The notes under the pieces: model-generated
Databases searched by the model: none
Told to the model about the DNA's origin: nothing
What the model saw: only the letters and a program-made list of their open reading frames with translations
In this document: one piece after another, positions 45,913-52,496 of the stretch
Position numbering within the stretch: the stretch's first letter is position 1
Layout of the letters: every line of letters begins with the position of its first letter
NCBI GenBank assembly: GCA_035388585.1
Contig: DAOOQE010000008.1
Location: 1 to 52,496 of the forward strand
DNA from: CAG-492 sp035388585
GTDB lineage: Bacteria > Bacillota > Clostridia > TANB77 > CAG-508
Direction of reading: 5' to 3'
DNA: 52,496 nt
Position numbers and translations under genes: made by a program

Positions 45913-46216
45913 GTCTTTTCCTCCTTTTTTTTATAACTTATTATAAACATTGTATACATCAATGATATAATATTTTAAGAAAAAAGTCAAATATTCTTTA
46001 TATATTTTATAACTTTTATTAATAATTACAGTTGTTGTTACAAAATTGCAATTACTTTTTCACTTCACCTTTTTATTAATAAATTACATTAAATAAGGCA
46101 ATTTGGTTTTAACTGTTAACCTAACATTTTTTTTAAAAGAATTGTATTTTATATTTCCATGCATTTTTATTATTAATTAAATTAAGTGTTTAAAATTTAA
46201 ACTTGATAACACAATA
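45913..46216. other. Gap upstream of the pilin-like operon
   Basis: About 300 bases with no gene. It contains the pilin promoter candidate at 45962-45990 and a copy of the recurring motif TTTTCACTTCACC at 46057-46069. The remainder is AT-rich without clear structure. Confidence 0.5.
45962..45990 (-). promoter_or_regulatory. Candidate promoter of the pilin-like operon
   Basis: TTGACT (45990-45985), 17 bases, TATCAT (45967-45962) on the minus strand. The leader to the ATG at 45912 would be about 45 bases. Confidence 0.6.
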
Positions 46217-46256
46217 AAAAACTTTTATATTAAAATTTATTTAATATAAAAGTTTT
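46217..46256 (-). terminator. Terminator of the spo0E-like gene
   Basis: A perfect 16-bp stem (46217-46232 with 46241-46256), 8-base loop, and a short U-run on the minus strand (46222-46216 region), 12 bases after the stop codon. Confidence 0.85.
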
Positions 46257-46267
46257 ATGTATATTGT

Positions 46268-46471
46268 TTATCTCGCAAGTTCTGCGATTTCTTCAGTACT
46301 TTCATTTTCGCCTTCGATATTAGATGGATTTGATTCATTACACTTTCTATAGTGCTCCGCTATTAATTCATCTAACTCTACACTAAGATTATAGATTATT
46401 TCATAATCTTCTTCCATAGCTATGCTTTTGTTAAGTTTTTCTCTCATTTTACAGATTTTATCATCTAACAT
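46268..46471 (-). CDS. Spo0E-like aspartyl-phosphate phosphatase
   Basis: A 67-residue protein of the Spo0E family, small helical-hairpin phosphatases that dephosphorylate Spo0A and so hold back sporulation. The signature is present: LSVELDELIAEHYRKC, with the SxxLDxLIxxYxx pattern, after a first helix (ICKMREKLNKSIAMEEDYE). A charged C-terminal tail of about 15 residues follows. GGAGAGC precedes the ATG. Expression is probably under Spo0A control, since two 0A boxes lie upstream. It is intact although spoIIE nearby is dead, so it may regulate another Spo0A function. Confidence 0.85.
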   Translation of the reverse strand: MLDDKICKMREKLNKSIAMEEDYEIIYNLSVELDELIAEHYRKCNESNPSNIEGENESTEEIAELAR

Positions 46472-46517
46472 TCTTTTGCTCTCCTTTTTATCTTATTTTT
46501 CTCTTTTATATATACAA

Positions 46518-46546
46518 ATAATAACATATTATTTATCTTTGGTCAA
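46518..46546 (-). promoter_or_regulatory. Candidate promoter of the spo0E-like gene
   Basis: TTGACC (46546-46541), 17 bases, TATTAT (46523-46518) on the minus strand, about 45 bases before the ATG. Just upstream an imperfect AAACTC/GAGGTTT hairpin followed by six Ts may insulate it from read-through. Confidence 0.65.
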
Positions 46547-46596
46547 TAAAAAACCTCTATATTTAGGAGTTTAGAACAATAATTCGTACTACATTT

Positions 46597-46613
46597 TTCG
46601 ACATTGTTCGACA
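46597..46613 (-). promoter_or_regulatory. Tandem Spo0A boxes
   Basis: TTCGACA occurs at 46597-46603 and again at 46607-46613, exactly 10 bases apart; on the gene strand this reads TGTCGAA twice. This is the consensus 0A box bound by phosphorylated Spo0A. The pair lies about 50 bases above the -35 box of the spo0E-like promoter. Confidence 0.7.
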
Positions 46614-46619
46614 ATTTAA

Positions 46620-46859
46620 TTATTTTTTTCTATATTTATAAAAAGAATATAAGAAAATAAAACTAAAAGACACAAAAAATATTACTCCTCCATAAATTGC
46701 TATTCCACCATTTTTTATATTTAACAATTCCTTTTTATTATTCAAAAAATATTCAAGCTCAAATATAACATAATATATTCTTGCACCTATTATAGAAACA
46801 TTAATAAGAAATCAACACAAATCAAAAAAATCATTAAATTTTATTCCAAAATTAGAAAA
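46620..46859 (-). pseudogene. lgt: Fragment of lgt (prolipoprotein diacylglyceryl transferase)
   Basis: A minus-strand frame reads FSNFGIKFNDFFDLC, a TGA stop (46814-46812), FLINVSIIGARIYYVIFELEYF, then LLNIKNGGIAIYGGVIFFVS and ends KYRKK. This is the middle of Lgt, including the GAR-YYV segment and the GG-IYGG motif. Lgt transfers diacylglycerol to lipoprotein Cys residues and is about 250-280 residues. Here roughly the first 30 residues and the last about 160 are missing and the fragment carries an internal stop. No start or ribosome site is present. A working copy may exist elsewhere. Confidence 0.85.
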
Positions 46860-47046
46860 TTATAGAAAATACAATTTGTAATAAATTTATGATTCTTTAT
46901 TACTCATCCTTAACTAGCAAATTATAAAAAATAAACTTTAAAATACAATCATGATTCTTAATTACTCATCTTTTATTAATAAAAATCTACTTATAATATA
47001 ATCATAATGTTGTAGTAGCTTTTTAAAATTGATTTTCTATAATACT
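46860..47046. other. Gap with a ~50-bp degenerate duplication
   Basis: Between ymfH and the lgt fragment, two segments each containing GATTCTTTATTACTCATC or GATTCTTAATTACTCATC (plus strand, about 46891 and 46951) recur with similar surroundings. No gene is seen. Confidence 0.5.
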
Positions 47047-48318
47047 TTATTTTGGTTCAACAATTGAAATTACTATATTTTCATTTTTAAAGATTTCTGA
47101 TAATATTTTTTTTGTGAATTCCAAATCTATATTTGGACATTCGTTTATATAATCAAAACTATTAACATTTCTAAAATTATCATTTAAAAACATTCTAGCT
47201 ATATTTGAAACACTATTATATTCTGTAACATATTGACCATAAATTTTCTTTTTTATTCTTTCAAAATCTTCTAAACAAATTCCGTTATTTATAAATTCAG
47301 ATATTTTATCATTTAGTAATTCAAATATTTTATCAGGATTTTTACTTTGCCCTCCTATTAATATGTGTGAATATTCTTTAGAAAATTCATAATCCAATTC
47401 AGGTTCACTTAGTAAAAGACCTTTATCATATAAATCCTTATATAACTCTGAGCTCTGGCCAATTAACATATTTAATATTATTTCAACTGCTATATGTGTT
47501 TTAACTGTTTGATTATTACTATTATCTTTTATACCAATCATAAAAAGTGGTGTACTTACTTCCATCTTTACTGTGTTACTTTTCTTTGCTATTTCTTTTG
47601 ATTCTTCTGGATAAATTCTTTCTATTTCACCTTGATCATATTGATTGTTTTTTATTCTTTTTCTAATTTCCTTAACCAATTTCTCAGGTTCAAAATCTCC
47701 ACAAACAACCATTACCATATTTCCCATATTATAAAATGTATTGTAACATTTATATAAAACATCTGGCGTAATTTTTGATATTGACTCTGCCGTACCTGCT
47801 ATATCAAGTTTAACAGGATTGTTTTTATACATACATTCCATAGTATTTATATATACTTGAAATCCAGGATCATCATCATACATACTAATTTCTTGTGCAA
47901 TTATACCTTTTTCTTTTTCTACATTTTCATCTGTAAAATAAGGTGTTTGAACATAATCCATTAATTCATCTAATCCTTTATAAAAGTCATCTGTGCATTG
48001 ATATAAATATGCAGTATGATCATTTGTTGTATATGCATTTGCTTCCATTCCAAGAGCCATTAATGTATCTAAACTGTTTGTTCCATCTGGTTGCTCAAAT
48101 AATTTATGCTCTAAAAAATGTGCTACACCATCTGGTATAAATACTTCTTCCTTTGTTTTTGGCATTACAAATCTATTATCAATTGAACCAAAATGTGTTC
48201 CCAAAATTATATATTTTTTTAATGTGTTTTTTTTAGGAATTATAATTATTTTCAGACCGTTCTCTAATTTTTCTGTATAAACAGATTCTTTAATTTTAAT
48301 ATTATCTACTTTTTCCAT
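47047..48318 (-). CDS. ymfH: M16 zinc peptidase-family protein YmfH (active-site subunit)
   Basis: A 423-residue M16 (pitrilysin) family protein. The inverted zinc motif HFLEH is complete at residues 67-71, and the third ligand Glu lies in KGIIAQEIS near residue 147. Further features are YNMGNMVMVVCGDFE and the C-lobe IEDNS-type fold. In Bacillus this is YmfH, named in databases for association with EF-P 5-aminopentanol modification (YmfF/YmfH pair). Its partner ymfF lies upstream, but separated here by a membrane-protein gene. The ribosome site is weak. A 16-codon ORF with a strong GGAAGGAG site overlaps the start, so translation may be coupled. Confidence 0.9.
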   Translation of the reverse strand: MEKVDNIKIKESVYTEKLENGLKIIIIPKKNTLKKYIILGTHFGSIDNRFVMPKTKEEVFIPDGVAHFLEHKLFEQPDGTNSLDTLMALGMEANAYTTNDHTAYLYQCTDDFYKGLDELMDYVQTPYFTDENVEKEKGIIAQEISMYDDDPGFQVYINTMECMYKNNPVKLDIAGTAESISKITPDVLYKCYNTFYNMGNMVMVVCGDFEPEKLVKEIRKRIKNNQYDQGEIERIYPEESKEIAKKSNTVKMEVSTPLFMIGIKDNSNNQTVKTHIAVEIILNMLIGQSSELYKDLYDKGLLLSEPELDYEFSKEYSHILIGGQSKNPDKIFELLNDKISEFINNGICLEDFERIKKKIYGQYVTEYNSVSNIARMFLNDNFRNVNSFDYINECPNIDLEFTKKILSEIFKNENIVISIVEPK

Positions 48319-48356
48319 TTTTCTTTTGCATAATAAAAATTTATATTATTTATCAT
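48306..48356 (-). CDS. Possible 16-residue leader ORF overlapping ymfH
   Basis: ATG 48356 follows GGAAGGAGAGC, the best ribosome site in the area. The peptide MINNINFYYAKEKWKK ends with TAG at 48308-48306, 10 bases past the ymfH ATG. Translating ribosomes would be delivered to the ymfH start, which has almost no site of its own. There is no sign that it encodes a conserved protein. Confidence 0.4.
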   Translation of the reverse strand: MINNINFYYAKEKWKK

Positions 48357-48473
48357 GCTCTCCTTCCAAATTATATTTAGGATTCAAGGATACCTATTAA
48401 CCCACTATTTATATTTGCTGATTTTGCTTAACTAATTTATCAATTTTTCTATCTAACCATATTATAAATTTTA

Positions 48474-48500
48474 AAATAAAACTTGTTTTTCTCAAGTTTT
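48474..48500 (-). terminator. Weak terminator after the GT-C-type gene
   Basis: Minus strand AAACTTG pairs with CAAGTTT with a 7-base loop, followed by TATTTT. It is about 70 bases below the stop. A half-similar sequence occurs closer to the gene end, near 48535. Confidence 0.4.
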
Positions 48501-48566
48501 TGTTATATAAAAATATCATAATTTTTTAAAATTAAACTTGGTTTTTCTCAATTTTTAAACATTTTT

Positions 48567-50163
48567 ATAATTATTTTTCAAATAACAAAAAGTTTTCAAT
48601 ATTGCCGACAAATTTATAGTTGTTTTTAATAAACTCTCTTGCCAATTTTGAATTTTGATGAAATCCGTTAAAATCTTTATCATTATCAATTAGTATTATT
48701 CTTTTTTCTGAATTATTAATTTTTTCTATTAAATCCTGTTCTCCACCTATGCCAAAATTACCAACAAATGGAAGGTCGAAAACCCCATTGTTTTTTTTCA
48801 AAACATTCATAAAAAAATTTGATTTAACTGATACTATTAATGGGTCATTTTTTTCTATATAGTCGATCATTTTGTTTAGATACTCATACTGTTCTTTATT
48901 AATTCCTGAACCATAATATGGATCTGAATAATTGAAATATTTTTGTTTTTCAGAATAATTTATAATTGACAAGACTAATAGTATTATTACTCCTATTACA
49001 AGTAACCTTTTAATAAATTTTGGATAATCTAATTCTTTGAAGATTTCTTTTATAAAAATAGCTTCGAAAAAATATAGTAATGTAATAACACTAATTAGTA
49101 TTGCAACAGCACAATGATATTTATTAAATAAGGGATATGCAATTAAAAGCATTGGTATAGCAAAACATATTAATATTTTTAGATTGTTTTTAATACTTTT
49201 ATCTAAATTTATTTTTTTATTTTCTAAACAAAAAATAATTAGAACATCAAATATTGCAACAATAATTATATTTATTATAGATTCTGTAATTATGTTATTT
49301 CTAAATTCGCCAATACCTAAGATTGTAAAATTTATTGCATTATAAAGATTTTGAGTAAACATTAAATAAGTAATAAAAATTGAATTCAACATAATAAAAA
49401 CTAAGCCCGAAATCATTAATCCTAATATACTTTGTTTAAATTTTATTCTATTTAAATTTATAATACTTAATATTATTAATGAAATAATATAAAAAACTGC
49501 AATATTTTGTTTTGTCATAAAAATTAAAAATAAAACTATACCTTGTAATATAAAATTTTTTATATTGATATTTTGATTATTTATATTGATATTTTGATTA
49601 TTTTTATTATTCTTTTGATTTTTTATATTATTCTTTTGATTTTTTATATTGATATTATGATTTTTTATATTGATATTATAATTTTTTATATACATTATTA
49701 TTCCTAGTAAAACAAAATCAAATGATAAAACATTATAATTTGATCCCATAAATACCATTATCACAGTTGGTAACAAAATAATCAAAGTAAAGGTTTTTGC
49801 AATTTTCTTTTCGACTTTTAGTGTTAGAAATAATTTATATATTAGATAGTACATTAATGTATATATAATCGTATTGTAAATTCTAAAAACAAAGTAATTT
49901 GCTCCCATTATTTTAAATAGAGTTTCCCCTATATAAAAAAACAATGGTGTTATTATTACATTTAGATCTTTATATATTTCATAACCACTATTCATTTTAT
50001 ATATATTAGAAAAGTTCCATAACTCATCATTCACTCCAAAACTTGAACTAATTGATAGCGAAAATATTGTTATTGCAAGCATTAAAAATACTTTTATATT
50101 TTCTTTATCAAATTCTATTTTATTAGATATTTTCTCAAAATTTTTTTCAAATATTTTTTTCAT
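48567..50163 (-). CDS. GT-C-type glycosyltransferase-like membrane protein
   Basis: About 530 residues with a cytoplasmic N-terminus and about ten membrane segments. NDELWNFSNIY near residue 45 is an acidic motif in the first outer loop, typical of GT-C (PMT/ArnT-like, GT39 or related) enzymes that use lipid-linked sugars. The C-terminal part is a soluble domain ending VGNIENFLLFEK. Between membrane segments, around residues 160-205, lies a run of NINIKN and NQKNN units derived from a 21-base-like DNA repeat. The ATG at 50163 follows GGAG by 6 bases; the ATG at 50175 has no ribosome site. The stop is at 48571. It interrupts the ymfF-ymfH pair. Substrate unknown. Confidence 0.72.
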
Positions 50164-50218
50164 GTTTTTCTCCATTTTTTCGATATTTCAACTTTTCATT
50201 TTTTTATATATTTCTTAA

Positions 50219-50270
50219 AGTCCTGCAATAGGGAAATATTTTTAAAATCAAGCGATGGCGACGCGGGGAC
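50219..50270 (+). repeat. Palindromic GC-core element, truncated copy E
   Basis: Only the left 52 bases are present, from AGTCCTGCAATAGGGAAA to GGCGACGCGGGGAC. The right two thirds are missing. It lies right downstream of the ymfF stop codon (50289). Confidence 0.85.
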
Positions 50271-50288
50271 TTGTTTAGTATTTAATAA

Positions 50289-51587
50289 TTAGTTTCTTAG
50301 AAAGTATATAGTATTTATTGCTATTTCATTAGCAATTAAAACAACATCTTTTTTTGAAACTTTTCTAATATTATTTATATATTCATCTATTGATATATTT
50401 TCACTTGCTAATTCCTGCGAAAAATAATATGTTATTTCTGAATCCTGACTATCAGGAATACTTTCAACTGTTGATATAATAAGCTTTTTAGCGTTTTCTA
50501 CTTCTTCATCTGAAAACTCTTCTTTTTTTATTTGTTCAAGCTGTTCCTTTATTAAACTAACTGCCTTATTATAATTATCTATTTCTATACCTGCTTTAAT
50601 AAGAATTAGGTCTTTTACTCTTATATAATTTGAGCTTGCAGTATATGCTAAGCTTTCTTTTTCTCTTACATTTTGAAACAGTTTTGAGTTTGCACTACCA
50701 CCTAAAATAATATTATATACTGATGTAGCAAACTTTCTAATAGGATTATTAATTATACTGGCATCTGTATTTTTAGTATACGTATCTAATCCTATAACTA
50801 ATTTTCCCTGATTTATTTGCATTTTTTCTTCAACCAAATTAATTTTATCATTAGTTTTTTTCTTTTCAACATTTGTTTCACAAACTAAATAATTAGCATT
50901 TCTTTCATTTAATTTATTTAAATTAATATTGTTTTTCAAATTATCTATTGAACCCTCAGATATATCTCCTGAAATAAATATGTCAATTTTAGATTTATTT
51001 ATTAAATTTATATAATACTCGTACAAATTCTGTGCATTAATATTTTTTAGATCTTCTGTATATCCATATTTAAACAAACCATATGGTTGGTTTATATATA
51101 TTTCTTCTATACATCTATCTGTTGCATATAAATTTTTATTATCTATTTTACCTTCTATAATCTGCTTTAAATTTTCCTTTTCACTTTCCACATATTCTTG
51201 AAGAAAATGATTATTTCTAGTGATTGGATTAAAAACTATATCAGTTAAAATATTGAAACATTGTTTTAATATAGATTCACTATTTGGTAAAAAACTATCA
51301 TTTATACATTCTAAATAAAATTTTATTACATGATTATCACCTGTTTTTTCTACTCCACAATCAAAGCTTGCACCATACATATTTTCTAAATTTTTACTAA
51401 TTTCATCTTGTGATTGCATATTTTGAGTACCTCTTCTTAGCACAGCAGCTATTAATGCATTTTTTGTAATAGTACTTCTGTCTAATGGTGTTGTGATAAA
51501 AACAGAAAATAAATTTGTTTTAAATTTATTTGTATTTAATAAATGCAAGTTTATACCATTTTTAATTGTGCTTTTTATATAATTCAT
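50289..51587 (-). CDS. ymfF: M16-family protein YmfF (non-catalytic subunit)
   Basis: A 432-residue M16-fold protein. At the place of the zinc motif it has AVLRRGTQNM, so HxxEH is absent and it should not be catalytic. Features shared with YmfF are LENMYGASFDCGVEKTGDNH, LKQIIEGKIDNKNLYATDR, YGLFKYGY and the C-lobe NIILGGSANSKLFQNVREKESLAYTASS. Such proteins pair with an active M16 subunit, here YmfH at 47047. GAGGTATAAAT precedes the ATG. The gap between them contains the truncated repeat and the membrane protein gene. Confidence 0.9.
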   Translation of the reverse strand: MNYIKSTIKNGINLHLLNTNKFKTNLFSVFITTPLDRSTITKNALIAAVLRRGTQNMQSQDEISKNLENMYGASFDCGVEKTGDNHVIKFYLECINDSFLPNSESILKQCFNILTDIVFNPITRNNHFLQEYVESEKENLKQIIEGKIDNKNLYATDRCIEEIYINQPYGLFKYGYTEDLKNINAQNLYEYYINLINKSKIDIFISGDISEGSIDNLKNNINLNKLNERNANYLVCETNVEKKKTNDKINLVEEKMQINQGKLVIGLDTYTKNTDASIINNPIRKFATSVYNIILGGSANSKLFQNVREKESLAYTASSNYIRVKDLILIKAGIEIDNYNKAVSLIKEQLEQIKKEEFSDEEVENAKKLIISTVESIPDSQDSEITYYFSQELASENISIDEYINNIRKVSKKDVVLIANEIAINTIYFLRN

Positions 51588-51811
51588 ATTTATACCTCTT
51601 TCTTTTTAATTACTATTTGTACTTTCTTTTTTATACTCCCAGAACCTAAAAGCAAATAAATATTCTATATTCACCCAATTAATACTCTAGAATACGAAAA
51701 CATTTATATTTATATAATCCCAGTCATTCAAAATTAAACTATTTTTGTTTCTCTAAACCAGTCCTGCAACAGATAAAAAATTTACTATAATATATTTTTC
51801 ATGCTATATCC
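51588..51811. other. Gap upstream of ymfF
   Basis: No gene is seen. A stray end of the palindromic element (CAGTCCTGCAACAG, 51759-51772) is present, followed by sequence that recurs before copy B: CTATAATATATTTTTCATGC at 51785. Confidence 0.6.
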
Positions 51812-51954
51812 AGTCCTGCAACAGGAAACTGTTTTTAAAATCAGGCGATGGCGACGTGGGGACCGCCGAAGGCTGTTAAGTGCGGGCAGCACTGTTACAG
51901 CGTCGGTGGGAGAGCCTGAGCAGGAGTTTAAAAATAATTTCCTGTTAAAGGACT
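51812..51954 (+). repeat. Palindromic GC-core element, copy A
   Basis: A 143-base unit bounded by AGTCCT and AGGACT. The ends pair (AACAGGAAA with TTTCCTGTT, TTTTTAAA with TTTAAAAA, TCAGGC with GCCTGAG). The core holds GACGTGGGGACCGCCGAAGG and the hairpin GCTGTTAAGTGC-GGGCA-GCACTGTTACAGC. No ORF. It differs from copy B at two positions only. Confidence 0.95.
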
Positions 51955-52038
51955 AAAATTTTGTGTATTATATTTACCAATCTATATCCAGTCCTGAAAC
52001 AGAGAAAATTTGCTATAATGTATTTTCATGCTATATCC

Positions 52039-52181
52039 AGTCCTGCAACAGGAAACTGTTTTTAAAATCAAGCGATGGCGACGTGGGGACCGCCGAAGGC
52101 TGTTAAGTGCGAGCAGCACTGTTACAGCGTCGGTGGGAGAGCCTGAGCAGGAGTTTAAAAATAATTTCCTGTTAAAGGACT
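52039..52181 (+). repeat. Palindromic GC-core element, copy B
   Basis: A 143-base unit 227 bases after copy A in the same orientation. The spacer sequence is also shared (CATGCTATATCCAGTCCTG before both copies), so A and B arose by a larger tandem duplication. A solitary end (AGTCCTGAAACAG, 51990-52002) lies between them. Confidence 0.95.
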
Positions 52182-52215
52182 AAAATTTTCTATAATATAT
52201 TTCCAATCTATATCA

Positions 52216-52356
52216 AGTCCTGCAACGGAGAAAAATTTTAAAAATTTTACTCAGGCTCTCCCACTGACGCTGTAGAAATGCTATCGCATTCAACAGCCTT
52301 CAGCGGTCCCCACGTCGCCTTCGCCTAATTTTAAAAATTATTCCCCTGCGCGGACT
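52216..52356 (-). repeat. Palindromic GC-core element, copy C, inverted
   Basis: A 141-base unit in the opposite orientation, 34 bases from copy B. Read on the minus strand it starts AGTCCGCGCAGGGGAA, keeps the core GGCGACGTGGGGACCGC and has the hairpin AATGC-GATA-GCATT in place of AGTGC/GCACT. It is the most diverged copy but keeps its pairing. Confidence 0.95.
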
Positions 52357-52496
52357 TCTTTTCTTGATATTTGTATATCTGCATAGACTTTTTTCTTACT
52401 ATTAAAGAATTATTTCTAATAAGTATGTTTTCATTTTTGATATATAATTTATTATAATATAAATACTCAAAGTTATTCAATGTTTTTTTATTTTTT
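52357..52496. other. Right-edge sequence without recognised feature
   Basis: AT-rich sequence to the window end. No open frame with a ribosome site was found on either strand. Confidence 0.5.

Noticed and set aside
51840..51920. Lysine- or glycine-type riboswitch in the GC core
   Set aside because: GGGGACCGCCGAAG resembles parts of known riboswitches, but the element has terminal inverted repeats, occurs in both orientations and does not precede genes in the right direction.
51812..52356. CRISPR array or tRNA cluster
   Set aside because: Only a few units of about 140 bases, in both orientations, with homologous spacers; no tRNA fold was recognised.

Overview
The window is AT-rich, with almost every gene on the minus strand and GGAGG-type ribosome sites. 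It looks like the chromosome of a low-GC Firmicute of the class Clostridia, probably a draft or metagenome assembly, because a 100-N gap interrupts a simple repeat at 2926-3025. Sporulation-type genes (spo0E-like, spoIIE, a spoVD-type PBP), a DNPR-type MurE (meso-DAP) and the str, dcw and mre clusters in clostridial order support this. The gene content gives no species name.

Layout in transcription order (high to low coordinates). (1) 51588-52496: a cluster of GC-richer palindromic repeats. (2) 47047-51587: the M16 pair ymfF and ymfH with a GT-C-type membrane protein between them. (3) 46268-46860: a dead lgt fragment, two Spo0A-box-like sites and a spo0E-like gene. (4) 44734-45912: two tandem type IV secretion pilin-like genes and a DUF4321 protein. 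(5) 38594-44613: radC, mreB, mreC, mreD, mrdA, minC, the cell-shape block, without minD next to minC. (6) 36136-38253: a broken spoIIE. (7) 32997-36073: an Ig-like membrane protein, a CmpB-family protein with an 11-residue-repeat coiled coil, and a degenerate GGDEF protein. (8) 24289-32687: a dcw cluster (mraZ, rsmH, ftsL, spoVD remnant, murE, mraY, ftsW, murG) with a mraZ promoter and three MraZ boxes. (9) 22040-24163: topA, then a SNF2 helicase at 18710-21742. (10) 8229-17736: coiled-coil proteins of unknown function around trmFO, including a gene pair that is the split form of a neighbouring fused gene. (11) 3284-8082: the str operon rpsL, rpsG, fusA, tuf. (12) 1-2805: an SH3-domain secreted protein and the start of comEC.

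Two themes stand out. First, gene decay: spoIIE has two frameshifts and has lost its phosphatase core, a class B PBP of the SpoVD/FtsI type survives only as about 70 codons between ftsL and murE, and lgt survives as about 80 codons. This suggests a lineage that has recently lost, or is losing, endospore formation, although a spo0E-like gene with tandem 0A boxes remains. Second, repeats: tandem repeats with units of 7, 17, 29-30, about 40, 55, about 61 and 153 bp fill intergenic space and sometimes run into gene ends, and Asn/Glu/Lys-rich insertions interrupt core proteins (ComEC, TrmFO, the GT-C protein, the MurE tail).

The strongest candidate for something undescribed is a palindromic element of about 140 bp (four full copies and one fragment) with terminal inverted repeats, a highly conserved GC-rich core and paired base changes that keep its stems intact between copies. 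The coiled-coil family with split and fused members is the second.
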